A stretch of DNA of 64,000 bases from Lentzea flava (lineage in GTDB: Bacteria; Actinomycetota; Actinomycetes; Mycobacteriales; Pseudonocardiaceae): positions 32,591 through 96,590 of the forward strand of contig NZ_BMRE01000032.1 of NCBI RefSeq assembly GCF_014648475.1. Reading direction: 5' to 3'. The notes below the pieces were generated by a model. It did no database searches, was not told the DNA's origin, and worked only from the letters and a program-made list of their open reading frames with translations. Shown one piece after another: positions 30,047-38,396 of the stretch (position 1 is the stretch's first letter; every line of letters begins with the position of its first letter). A program made the position numbers and the translations under genes.

Positions 30047-32971
30047 GTGCTGCTCGTCGCCAACCGGGGTGAGGTCGCTGTTCGCGTGTTGCGCGCGGCA
30101 GCTGACCTGGGCATTCGCACCGTGGCGGTGTACGCGGAGGACGACGCTTCCGCCCTGCACGTGACGCTCGCGGACCGCGCGGTCGCGCTGCGTGGAGACT
30201 CGCCGTACCTGGACGTGGATCAGCTTCTCGACGCGGCCGAGGGGTGTCAGGCCGTGCATCCGGGCTGGGGTTTCCTCTCGGAGAACGCCGCGTTCGCACG
30301 GGCGTGCGCCGAGCGCGGGCTGGCGTTCGTCGGTCCTTCCGCCGATGTGCTGGAACTGTTGGGCGACAAGCGACGCGCACGATCGCTGGCCGCATCCCTG
30401 GGAATTCCCGTGCTGGACGCGGCGCCGGGCGAGTTCCCCGTGATGGTCAAGGCGGTCGCCGGTGGTGGCGGCAAGGGCATGCGCGCGGTGTACGCGCCGG
30501 AGGACCTCGACAACGCCGTCGAGGCGTGCCGGGCGGAGGCGTTGGCGGCGTTCGGAAACGGTGACGTCTACTTCGAACGGTTGCTGCCCTCCGCCCGGCA
30601 CATCGAGGTCCAGCTCGTCGGCACCACGGTGATCGGCGACCGCGACTGCTCGCTGCAGCTGCGTCACCAGAAGGTCGTCGAGATCGCCCCGGCACCGCTG
30701 CTGGATCCCGCATTGCGCAAGGCACTGCACGAGGCGGCCGGGACGCTCGCGTCCTCGGTCGGCTACACCGGCGTCGGCACCGTCGAGTTCCTGGTGTCCG
30801 GCGACTCCTTCGCGTTCCTGGAGGTCAACCCCCGGCTGCAGGTCGAGCACACCGTGACCGAGATGGTGTCCGGTGTGGACCTCGTGCGCACGCAGCTCCT
30901 GCTGGCGTGGGGCGGCGACGTCGACTACACGCCTGCTGATCGCGGTGCGGCCGTGCAGGTGCGCGTGAACCAGACGTCCGGTGGCGTGCTGTCGTCGTTC
31001 GTGTTGCCTTCCGGGCCTGGCGTTCGCGTCGACACGCACGGATACGTCGGCTACCGGGTCGGGACGCGCTACGACGGGTTGCTGGCGAAACTCGTGGTGC
31101 AGGGCGAGGACCTGGACGTGGCGCTGAACCGGGCGCGGCGGGCGTTGCGCGAGTTCCGGATCGAGGGCGTCTCCACGAACCTGGAGTTCCTGAAGTCCTT
31201 GCTGGCTCGCGACATCGTGGGCGCCACGACCGACTTCGTGGTCGACGAGGCTCCCGAGGGCATGCGGGCGCCCCTGACGGGCACGGTGGTGTCCGTCTCC
31301 GCGGACTCCGTGGTGCTGGAAGCGATGAAGATGCAGCACGTCGTCCGGGTGTCCGGTGACGTCCTGGTGTCGGTCGGCGACACGGTGGCCGAGGGACAGC
31401 TGCTCGCCTCCGGCTCCGGTGAGTCCACTGAGGACACCGTCGAGGTCGATCCTGATCTCGTTCGCCCGGATTTGGCCGAGGTGCTCGAACGGCATCGGTT
31501 CGACCGCCCGGAGGCGGCCGCGCGGCGCCACGCCGCCGGTGGCCGGACCGCGCGCGAGAACATCGCGGACCTCTGCTCGTCCTTCGTCGAGTACGGCGGC
31601 CTGGCGATCGCCGCCCAACGCCAACGCCGCTCGCTTTCCGAACTCATCGAACGCACTCCCGCCGACGGCATGGTGGCAGGCATCGGCGTCGTCAACGGCC
31701 AGCGGATCGTCGCGATGTCCTACGACTACGCGGTGCTCGCCGGCACCCAGGGCGTGCGCAACCACCAGAAGAAGGACAGGTTGTTCGCGCTGGCACAGCA
31801 GGAGAACCTGCCCGTGGTGCTGTTCGCCGAGGGTGGCGGCGGCCGGCCGGGCGACACCGACCACAGCATGGTCAGCGGACTCGACTGCGGCTCGTTCCAC
31901 GCGTTCGCCTCGCTGAGCGGCCAGGTGCCGCTGGTCGGCGTGGTCGCTGGCCGGTGCTTCGCGGGCAACGCGGTGCTGCTCGGCACGTGCGACGTGATCA
32001 TCGCGGTGGAGGGCGCGAACATCGGCATGGGCGGCCCGGCGATGATCGAGGGAGGCGGCCTCGGCACGTTCCGCCCGGAGGACATCGGCCCGCTCGACGT
32101 CCAGATCCCGAACGGTGTCGTCGACATCGCCGTGGCGTCCGAGGAAGAAGCCGTCGCCGTCGCCAAGAAGTACCTCTCCTACTTCCAGGGCTCGACGACC
32201 GACTGGTCGTGCGCGGACCAGCGCCTCCTCCGCCACGCCATCCCGGAGAACCGCCTCCGCGCCTACAACATCCGCACGGTCATCGACACCCTCGCCGACA
32301 CCGACTCGGTCCTGGAACTCCGCAAGGGCTTCGGCAAGGCCGTCGTCACCGCCCTGATCCGCGTCGAAGGCCGCCCCATCGCGTTGATCGCCAACGACCC
32401 GAACGTCCTGGGCGGCGCGATCGACGCCGACGCCGCCGACAAGTGCGCCCGCTTCCTCCAGCTGGCAGACGCCTTCGACCTGCCCGTCGTCTCGCTGTGC
32501 GACACCCCGGGCTTCATGGTCGGCCCCGACGCCGAGCGCACCGCCACCGTCCGCCACTTGACCCGCATGGTCGTGACGGGCGCCAACATCACCGTCCCCT
32601 TCGGACTCGTCGTGCTCCGCAAGGCCTACGGTCTCGGCGCCCAGGCGATGGCCGCGGGCAGCCTCAAGGTCCCCCAGTTCGCCATCTCCTGGCCCACCGG
32701 CGAGTTCGGCCCGATGGGCCTCGAAGGCGCCGTGAAACTCGGCTTCAAACGCGAGCTGGACGCCATCCAAGACGAAACCGAACGCAAGCAACGCTACGAG
32801 CAAATGGTCGCCGCAGCGTACGAACACGGCAAAGCGCTGAACGTCGCCAGTGTCTTCGAGATCGACGACGTGATCGACCCGGCCGACACCCGCCGCTGGA
32901 TCGCCACCGCGCTCGCCCCCGCAACTTCCCGCCCCCAAGGGAAGAAACGCCCGTACATCGACACCTGGTGA
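30047..32971 (+). CDS. single-chain acyl-CoA carboxylase (biotin carboxylase, BCCP, carboxyltransferase)
   Basis: 974 residues, GTG after CAGGAGG. Residues about 1-400 are biotin carboxylase (LLVANRGEVAVRVLRAA, VKAVAGGGGKGMRAVY, FLEVNPRLQVEHTVTEM). Residues about 405-450 are a biotin carrier domain with EAMKM, the biotin lysine near 428. Residues about 475-974 are a carboxyltransferase (VRNHQKKDRLFALAQQ, MVSGLDCGSFHAFASLSGQ, SLCDTPGFMVGP). It carboxylates an acyl-CoA using ATP and bicarbonate. Most actinobacteria split alpha and beta chains; this fusion resembles single-chain long-chain acyl-CoA carboxylases but is short. The substrate is unknown. Confidence 0.9.
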   Translation: MLLVANRGEVAVRVLRAAADLGIRTVAVYAEDDASALHVTLADRAVALRGDSPYLDVDQLLDAAEGCQAVHPGWGFLSENAAFARACAERGLAFVGPSADVLELLGDKRRARSLAASLGIPVLDAAPGEFPVMVKAVAGGGGKGMRAVYAPEDLDNAVEACRAEALAAFGNGDVYFERLLPSARHIEVQLVGTTVIGDRDCSLQLRHQKVVEIAPAPLLDPALRKALHEAAGTLASSVGYTGVGTVEFLVSGDSFAFLEVNPRLQVEHTVTEMVSGVDLVRTQLLLAWGGDVDYTPADRGAAVQVRVNQTSGGVLSSFVLPSGPGVRVDTHGYVGYRVGTRYDGLLAKLVVQGEDLDVALNRARRALREFRIEGVSTNLEFLKSLLARDIVGATTDFVVDEAPEGMRAPLTGTVVSVSADSVVLEAMKMQHVVRVSGDVLVSVGDTVAEGQLLASGSGESTEDTVEVDPDLVRPDLAEVLERHRFDRPEAAARRHAAGGRTARENIADLCSSFVEYGGLAIAAQRQRRSLSELIERTPADGMVAGIGVVNGQRIVAMSYDYAVLAGTQGVRNHQKKDRLFALAQQENLPVVLFAEGGGGRPGDTDHSMVSGLDCGSFHAFASLSGQVPLVGVVAGRCFAGNAVLLGTCDVIIAVEGANIGMGGPAMIEGGGLGTFRPEDIGPLDVQIPNGVVDIAVASEEEAVAVAKKYLSYFQGSTTDWSCADQRLLRHAIPENRLRAYNIRTVIDTLADTDSVLELRKGFGKAVVTALIRVEGRPIALIANDPNVLGGAIDADAADKCARFLQLADAFDLPVVSLCDTPGFMVGPDAERTATVRHLTRMVVTGANITVPFGLVVLRKAYGLGAQAMAAGSLKVPQFAISWPTGEFGPMGLEGAVKLGFKRELDAIQDETERKQRYEQMVAAAYEHGKALNVASVFEIDDVIDPADTRRWIATALAPATSRPQGKKRPYIDTW

Positions 32972-32981
32972 AGGAGACCCC

Positions 32982-34268
32982 GTGGTCAGTGTTGCCCCGG
33001 AGAAGAACACCCTGCGCAGGCTCATGGCGGCCGGACTCGTCGGCAGCAGTATCGAGTGGTACGACTTTTTCATCTACGCAACCGCTGCGGCACTCGTGTT
33101 TCCCAAGCTGTTCTTCCCCGAGGCCACCCCGATCGTCGGCCTGCTGTTGTCCTTCAGCACGTTCTGGGCGGGCTTCATCGCCCGTCCCATCGGCGGCCTG
33201 GTCTTCGGCCACGTCGGCGACAGGTTCGGCCGCAAGCCCGCTCTCGTCATCTGCCTGGCGCTGATGGCCGCCGCGACGTTCCTGATCGGCCTGCTGCCGA
33301 CGTCCGGCACCATCGGCGTCGGCGCACCGCTTCTGCTCGTCCTGCTGCGCTTCCTGCAGGGCATCGCGGTGGGCGGCCAGTGGGGCGGCGTGGTCCTGCT
33401 GCTCACCGAGTCGGCCGGCGCGGGCAAACGAGGCTTCGCGGGCACGTTCGGTCAGGCCGGTGTCCCGATCGGCGTGTTCCTGGGCAACGTGGCGTTCATC
33501 CTGGCCACCACGACGATGTCCAAGGAGGCGTTCGCGGCCTGGGGCTGGCGCGTGCCGTTCCTGGCGAGCGCGTTGCTGTTCCCGGTCGTCCTCTTCATCC
33601 AGCTCAAGGTCGAGGACAGCCCGGTGTTCCGCGAGCTGAAGGAACGCCGCTCCGACACCCCGGCACCCGCACCGCTGAAGGAAGCCCTGCGCACCCACCG
33701 CAAGCCGATCCTGCTCGGCGCGGGCCTGATGTTCGCCTCCAACGCGATCTTCTACGTGTCGATCGCGGGCGTGCTCTCCTACGCCACCGCCACGCTCGGC
33801 CTGTCCCGCGAGTCGGTGCTGATCGTCAGCCTGCTCTCGTCGGTCGTGAGCATCCCGGTGATCCTCTGGGCCGGCCACGCCTCGGACCGCCTCGGCCGCC
33901 GTCCGCTGATCATCGCGGGCGCCATCGGCCTGGTCGTGTGGGCGTTCCCGTACTTCCTGCTCGTGGACACGGCCTCGCTGCTGTGGCTGTTCGTCGCTGC
34001 AACGGTCGGCGGCATCGCGTCTTCTCTCGTGTACGGCCCGATCGCCGCGTACCTGGGTGAGCTGTTCGAGCCGCACGTGCGGTACTCGGGCGCCTCGCTC
34101 GCCTACCAGCTGGCGTCGATCCTGGTCAGCGGCGGCACGCCGTTCATCATGACCGCGCTGCTCGGGGCGACGGGCACGTCGATGTCGGTGTCCGCGTTCC
34201 TGTGCCTGATGGGCCTGGTCACGCTTTTCTCGGCGCTCAAGCTCCCGGAGACGCACCGGGTGGGTTGA
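32982..34268 (+). CDS. MHS-family (metabolite:H+ symporter) MFS transporter
   Basis: 428 residues, about 12 transmembrane helices. The MHS signature is clear: GSSIEWYDFFIYATAAALVF at the N-terminus, then GHVGDRFGRKPALV and ARPIGGLVFGH. SDRLGRRPLIIAG is the second-half repeat of the MFS loop motif. It starts at the GTG at 32982 behind AAGGAG, 10 bp after the carboxylase gene, so the two share an operon and the CTAAGC operator. It probably imports a carboxylic acid feeding this pathway. A long hairpin follows it. Confidence 0.9.
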   Translation: MVSVAPEKNTLRRLMAAGLVGSSIEWYDFFIYATAAALVFPKLFFPEATPIVGLLLSFSTFWAGFIARPIGGLVFGHVGDRFGRKPALVICLALMAAATFLIGLLPTSGTIGVGAPLLLVLLRFLQGIAVGGQWGGVVLLLTESAGAGKRGFAGTFGQAGVPIGVFLGNVAFILATTTMSKEAFAAWGWRVPFLASALLFPVVLFIQLKVEDSPVFRELKERRSDTPAPAPLKEALRTHRKPILLGAGLMFASNAIFYVSIAGVLSYATATLGLSRESVLIVSLLSSVVSIPVILWAGHASDRLGRRPLIIAGAIGLVVWAFPYFLLVDTASLLWLFVAATVGGIASSLVYGPIAAYLGELFEPHVRYSGASLAYQLASILVSGGTPFIMTALLGATGTSMSVSAFLCLMGLVTLFSALKLPETHRVG

Positions 34269-34277
34269 TCTGCGCCT

Positions 34278-34319
34278 GCAGGTGGGCCTGGCCGGCCGAA
34301 TCCGGTCAGGCCCACCTGC
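34278..34319 (+). terminator. 18-bp hairpin terminator after the MHS gene
   Basis: Arm GCAGGTGGGCCTGGCCGG (34278-34295) pairs with CCGGTCAGGCCCACCTGC (34302-34319), all but one G-T pair being Watson-Crick, around a 6-nt loop. It lies 10 bp after the transporter stop. No U-tract is seen, as is usual in GC-rich actinobacteria. Confidence 0.75.
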
Positions 34320-34385
34320 GCAACACCCTGTTGGCATGCGCCGAAAGGCAGCGGTGACCGTGACGCCGTCAGGAAGGCCGGGCTG

Positions 34386-34802
34386 ATGCACCCACGACTT
34401 GGTATCGCCGTCACCATTGCCGAGTACTTGGCGACCGGAGCGCTCGGCGCCGGCATTGCCGTCGTCGTGATGAACGGGGACGACAGGCCCTCCTCAGCAC
34501 CTTCAGGCGTCGCGCCAGCAACGACCACCAGCACCACGACAACGTTCAGGACAACAACGCTACCGGTGACCACCACGGCAAGCAGCGAGTATCCGAGGCT
34601 CGTTGACGCTGCGCAGATCGATCCCAGGTTCACCTACTACTCAAAGCTTCCGAGTCTCGTGCAGTTGGCACCCGGCGTCTACGCCGAGCCACCCGCAGAC
34701 GGGAACCTCGGCTCGGTCGAGGACTACTCGAGCTACCTCGGGCTGTGCGTGGATGTGAACCGCCAAGCAGAGAAGTACCCGGGCGGCAGTACTTGCTGGT
34801 GA
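34386..34802 (+). CDS. small membrane-anchored or secreted protein with Thr-rich linker
   Basis: 138 residues, family not recognised. One hydrophobic segment (IAEYLATGALGAGIAVVVM, about 11-29) is followed by a low-complexity stretch rich in Thr (about 43-66) and a C-terminal domain of about 70 residues with two cysteines, LGLCVD and the terminal STCW, that could form a disulfide. Base composition and codon choice are less GC-biased than in neighbours. The 117-bp region before it holds the upstream hairpin. It probably lies outside the membrane; function unknown. Confidence 0.6.
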   Translation: MHPRLGIAVTIAEYLATGALGAGIAVVVMNGDDRPSSAPSGVAPATTTSTTTTFRTTTLPVTTTASSEYPRLVDAAQIDPRFTYYSKLPSLVQLAPGVYAEPPADGNLGSVEDYSSYLGLCVDVNRQAEKYPGGSTCW

Positions 34803-34890
34803 AAACGCGTGAGGCCAATAGTCGTTTGACCCCGTGGCGCGACCGGCAATACTCCCCGCAGGAGCACACGGCTGACCGAGGGGAGAACAC

Positions 34891-35721
34891 GTGGCCGACA
34901 GGGTGTGGCTGATCACCGGCGCCAACAGCGGCTTCGGCCGGGCCATCGCGGAAGCGGCGGTAGGAGCGGGCGATCTCGTCGTGGCCACCGCACGCCGCAT
35001 CGAGTCGCTGGACGACCTGGTGCGCACCCATCCGCGCCACATCGTCCCCGCCGCTCTCGACGTGACCGACCACGAGGCCATCCGGACGACGGTCGCCAAC
35101 GTGATCGCGGAGCACGGCCGCATCGACGTCCTCGTCAACAACGCGGGCCGCACGCACGTGGGCGCCGTGGAGGAGACGACAGACGAGGAGCTCCGCGACC
35201 TCTTCGAGGTCCACCTGTTCGGCCCGGCCGCGCTCACGAGGGCGGTCCTGCCCCACATGCGCGCCCGCCGCGAGGGTGCCATCGTCCAGCTGAGCAGCAT
35301 GGGCGGCCAGCTGTCGTTCGCGGGCTTCGGCGCGTACAGCGCCACGAAGTTCGCCCTCGAAGGCCTCTCCGAAGCCCTCGCCGACGAGGTGAAGTCGTTC
35401 GGGATCAAGGTGCTGATCGTCGAACCCGGCTCCTTCCGCACCAGCCTGTTCAGCGGCTACAGCGGCTCGAAGGAGACCGAGACCTACGCGGACTCGGTCG
35501 GCAAGACCCGGCAGATGATCACTGCGGGCAACGGCCAGCAGCCCGGCGACCCGGACAAGGCCGCCGCCGCCATCCTCACCGCGCTGGACGCCGCCGAGAC
35601 GCCGCTCAGGCTGCCGCTGGGCGGGGACGCCGTGGACGCCGTGCTCACCCATCTCGAGGACGTCAAAGCCGAGATCGCGCTCTGGGAGAAGGTATCCAGG
35701 GAGACCGAGTTCGATCGCTGA
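34891..35721 (+). CDS. SDR family oxidoreductase
   Basis: 276 residues, GTG after GAGGGGAG. It has ITGANSGFGRAIAEAAV, VLVNNAGRTHVGAVEE, catalytic Ser in VQLSSMGGQ, and YSATKFALEGLSEALADEV. The C-terminal region has EPGSFRTSLFSGYSGS. Members of this group (retinol-dehydrogenase-like SDRs) use NAD(P) on varied alcohols and ketones. It stands alone between two other single genes. The substrate is unknown. Confidence 0.88.
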   Translation: MADRVWLITGANSGFGRAIAEAAVGAGDLVVATARRIESLDDLVRTHPRHIVPAALDVTDHEAIRTTVANVIAEHGRIDVLVNNAGRTHVGAVEETTDEELRDLFEVHLFGPAALTRAVLPHMRARREGAIVQLSSMGGQLSFAGFGAYSATKFALEGLSEALADEVKSFGIKVLIVEPGSFRTSLFSGYSGSKETETYADSVGKTRQMITAGNGQQPGDPDKAAAAILTALDAAETPLRLPLGGDAVDAVLTHLEDVKAEIALWEKVSRETEFDR

Positions 35722-35812
35722 CCTGCACAAATCCGGCAAAATCCGGACAAATCACGCCTTCACTGTCAAGACCTCTGCGGAACCCCGAGGCGATGCCGTA
35801 CGTTGCTGCGTC

Positions 35813-38098
35813 GTGACCACTCTCATGGCGCGCTTCAAGCAGCGGATGCGCCGGTTCGCACAGAAACCGGCGTCGGTTGACCTCGCCCCGTTTCAGGCAC
35901 TGCTCAAGGACGTGGAGAAACACGCTGACACGTTCAAAGCGTTCAGTGACGAGGAGCTGACGGCACACGCCGCGAAGCTGCGTGAGGAGCACGACGACAC
36001 CGAGCTCGTGGCCCTCACGCGGGAGGCGGCGGAGCGCGCCATCGGGCAGCGCCCGTTCGACGTGCAGGTGCTGGGTGCGCTGGGCATGCTCAGCGGGCTC
36101 GTCGTCGAGATGGCCACCGGTGAGGGCAAGACGCTCGCGGGCGCCATGGCCGCGGCCGGGTTCGCGATCAAGGGCAAGCGCGTCCACGTGGTCAGTGTCA
36201 ACGACTACCTGGCGCAGCGCGACGCGGAGTGGATGGGGCCGCTGTACCGGCTGCTCGGCGTCACGGTGGGCTGGCTCAACGGCAGCTCGAAGACCGAGGA
36301 GCGCCGCGAGGCCTACCAGTGCGAGGTCACGTACGCACCGGTGAGCGAGATCGGCTTCGACATCCTGCGCGACCGGATCGTCACGCGCCAGGAGGACCTG
36401 ATCGTCCCCGAGCAGGAGGTCGCGCTCATCGACGAGGCCGACTCGGTGCTCGTCGACGAGGCCCGCGTGCCGCTCGTGCTGGCCGGCTCGACCAGCGCCG
36501 AGGCCGCCGACCCCGTCATCGCGGACCTCGTGAAGCGCCTGCGCCACGGCCTGCACTACGAGGTCGACGACGAGGAGCGCAACGTCTTCCTCACCGGCGC
36601 GGGCTCGGAGGCGGTCGAGCGCGCGCTCGGCGAGATCGACCTCTACTCGCAGGAGCACGTCACCTCCACGCTGTCGAAGGTGAACGTCGCCCTGCACGCG
36701 CAGGTGCTGCTGCACCGCGACGTCGACTACATCGTGCGCGACGGCAAGGTGCACCTGATCAACGACTCGCGCGGCCGCATCGCGAAGCTGCAGCGGTGGC
36801 CGGACGGTCTGCAGGCCGCGGTCGAGGCCAAGGAGAACGTGCAGACGACCGAGTCGGGCGAGATCCTCGACTCGATGACGGTGCAGGGCCTGCTGTCGCG
36901 GTACCCGACCCGGTGCGGCATGACCGGTACCGCCGTCGCCGTCGCGGAGACGCTGCGCGAGTTCTACGAGCTCGAGGTGCTCGTGATCCCGCCGAACAAG
37001 GAGAACATCCGCGAAGACGAGCACTTCCGCCTCTACGCGACGCTGGAGCAGAAGGAGGAGGCGATCGTCGAGGAGATCAAGACCGTCCACGAGACCGGAC
37101 GGCCGATCCTCGTCGGCACGCTCGACGTCGCGGAGTCCGAGCGGATCTCGTCCAAGCTGCGCGCCGCCGGGCTCGAGTGCGTGGTGCTGAACGCGAAGAA
37201 CGACGCCGAGGAAGCGGCGATCATCGCCGACGCCGGCTCGTACGGCCGCATCACCGTCTCGACGCAGATGGCCGGTCGCGGTACGGACATCCGCCTGGGC
37301 GGGCACGAGGGCGAGGACCACGACCGGATCGCCGAGCTCGGCGGCCTGTACGTGATCGGCACCGGGCGGCACTCGTCCTCACGCCTGGACGACCAGCTGC
37401 GCGGCCGCGCCGGCCGGCAGGGCGACCCCGGCGGCTCGGTGTTCTTCTCCTCGCTGCACGACGAGCTGATCACCCAGTACGCGCCGGACGCGGAAGATCC
37501 GTCCGAAGTGGACGAGGACGGCCGCGTGCGGGACAAGGGCCTGCTGCACACCTTCGAGCACGCGCAGCGCGTCGCCGAGGGCGTGAACCTGGAGATCCAC
37601 CGCAACACGTGGCGCTACAACAAGCTGATCGAGCACCAGCGCGACCTGCTGCTGCAGCACCGCGACGTGGTGCTGCGCACGGACGCCGCGCTGGAGAAGC
37701 TCGGCAAGAAGGAAGGCGTGTCCGACGAGGTGGCCGCCGACGCCGCCCGCAAGATCACGCTGTTCTTCCTCGACGACCTGTGGACGCACCACCTGACGTT
37801 CCTGTCAGACCTGCGCGAGGGCATCCACCTGCGTGCGCTGGCACGGCAGAACCCGCTGGACGAGTTCCACCGCGAGGCGATCCCGGCGTTCAACAAGATC
37901 GTGCCGGAGTCGTGGGAGCTGGCCAAGGACAAGTACGAGGCGGCCAAGATCACCGACGACGGCTACGACCTCGCCGACGCGGGGGTGAAGCGCCCGAGCT
38001 CGACGTGGACGTACCTGGTGCACGACAACCCGTTCGGCTCGGGGCTCGAGGAGACGATGAAGGGTCTCGTCAAGATGGTGCGCGGTCAGCGCCGCTGA
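35813..38098 (+). CDS. secA2: accessory Sec translocase ATPase SecA2
   Basis: 761 residues, shorter than SecA1 (about 900 or more) and lacking the C-terminal zinc-binding tail. It has Walker A MATGEGKTLAG, Walker B VALIDEADSVLVDEARVPLV, MTGTAVAVAE, STQMAGRGTDIRLGGHE and DQLRGRAGRQGDPG. The early ending and the reduced C-terminal domains match actinobacterial SecA2. It drives export of a small set of proteins, often without signal peptides. It starts at the GTG at 35813; an in-frame ATG lies at 35825. No SecY2 or accessory genes are nearby, as in mycobacteria. Confidence 0.93.
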   Translation: MTTLMARFKQRMRRFAQKPASVDLAPFQALLKDVEKHADTFKAFSDEELTAHAAKLREEHDDTELVALTREAAERAIGQRPFDVQVLGALGMLSGLVVEMATGEGKTLAGAMAAAGFAIKGKRVHVVSVNDYLAQRDAEWMGPLYRLLGVTVGWLNGSSKTEERREAYQCEVTYAPVSEIGFDILRDRIVTRQEDLIVPEQEVALIDEADSVLVDEARVPLVLAGSTSAEAADPVIADLVKRLRHGLHYEVDDEERNVFLTGAGSEAVERALGEIDLYSQEHVTSTLSKVNVALHAQVLLHRDVDYIVRDGKVHLINDSRGRIAKLQRWPDGLQAAVEAKENVQTTESGEILDSMTVQGLLSRYPTRCGMTGTAVAVAETLREFYELEVLVIPPNKENIREDEHFRLYATLEQKEEAIVEEIKTVHETGRPILVGTLDVAESERISSKLRAAGLECVVLNAKNDAEEAAIIADAGSYGRITVSTQMAGRGTDIRLGGHEGEDHDRIAELGGLYVIGTGRHSSSRLDDQLRGRAGRQGDPGGSVFFSSLHDELITQYAPDAEDPSEVDEDGRVRDKGLLHTFEHAQRVAEGVNLEIHRNTWRYNKLIEHQRDLLLQHRDVVLRTDAALEKLGKKEGVSDEVAADAARKITLFFLDDLWTHHLTFLSDLREGIHLRALARQNPLDEFHREAIPAFNKIVPESWELAKDKYEAAKITDDGYDLADAGVKRPSSTWTYLVHDNPFGSGLEETMKGLVKMVRGQRR

Positions 38099-38101
38099 CC
38101 G

Positions 38102-38353
38102 TCACCACCTCTCACCGACGAGATCATCGGCAGGTCTGGCTGGCCGGGGCAACGCCTCGGCCCGTCTGCTCACGGACATCTCCTCGGTGAGTTTCCTGAT
38201 CTCCGCGAGGATGTCCAGGTGCTCCTGCGACGGCGGCGGGCCAACGAGGTTGGACCGGTTGTGCGCCGTCCGTTCCGCGCGCTCGGCCAGCTGCCGGATG
38301 CGGCGGAGGAGATCGAGCTCCCCGTCCGGGAGCAAGAAGTCCGTCTGCTCCAT
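38102..38353 (-). CDS. small hypothetical protein, predicted coiled coil
   Basis: 83 residues from the ATG at 38353 (GTG at 38356 is an alternative). GELDLLRRIRQLAERAERTA and EHLDILAEIRKLTEEMSVS have heptad-like leucine spacing, suggesting two amphipathic helices. No family was recognised. The start codon sits within an arm of the 13-bp hairpin that ends the Rieske operon, so initiation may be sensitive to RNA structure. It converges with secA2, 3 bp away. Confidence 0.5.
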   Translation of the reverse strand: MEQTDFLLPDGELDLLRRIRQLAERAERTAHNRSNLVGPPPSQEHLDILAEIRKLTEEMSVSRRAEALPRPARPADDLVGERW

Positions 38354-38386
38354 CACCCGTGCAAGCTTTCGCGTGCACGGGTGATG
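38351..38386 (-). terminator. 13-bp perfect hairpin overlapping a start codon
   Basis: CATCACCCGTGCA (38351-38363) and TGCACGGGTGATG (38374-38386) are perfect complements around a 10-nt loop. It follows the stop of the Rieske oxygenase gene (38397) by 10 bp on the minus strand, the position of a terminator. It also contains the ATG at 38353 of the next gene. Confidence 0.6.
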
Positions 38387-38396
38387 CGTCGATCCC

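Noticed and set aside
30014..33073. 1019-residue open frame on the minus strand
   Set aside because: It mirrors the acyl-CoA carboxylase gene; composition is Arg/Asp/His/Gly-rich as expected of an antisense frame in GC-rich DNA, with no domain.
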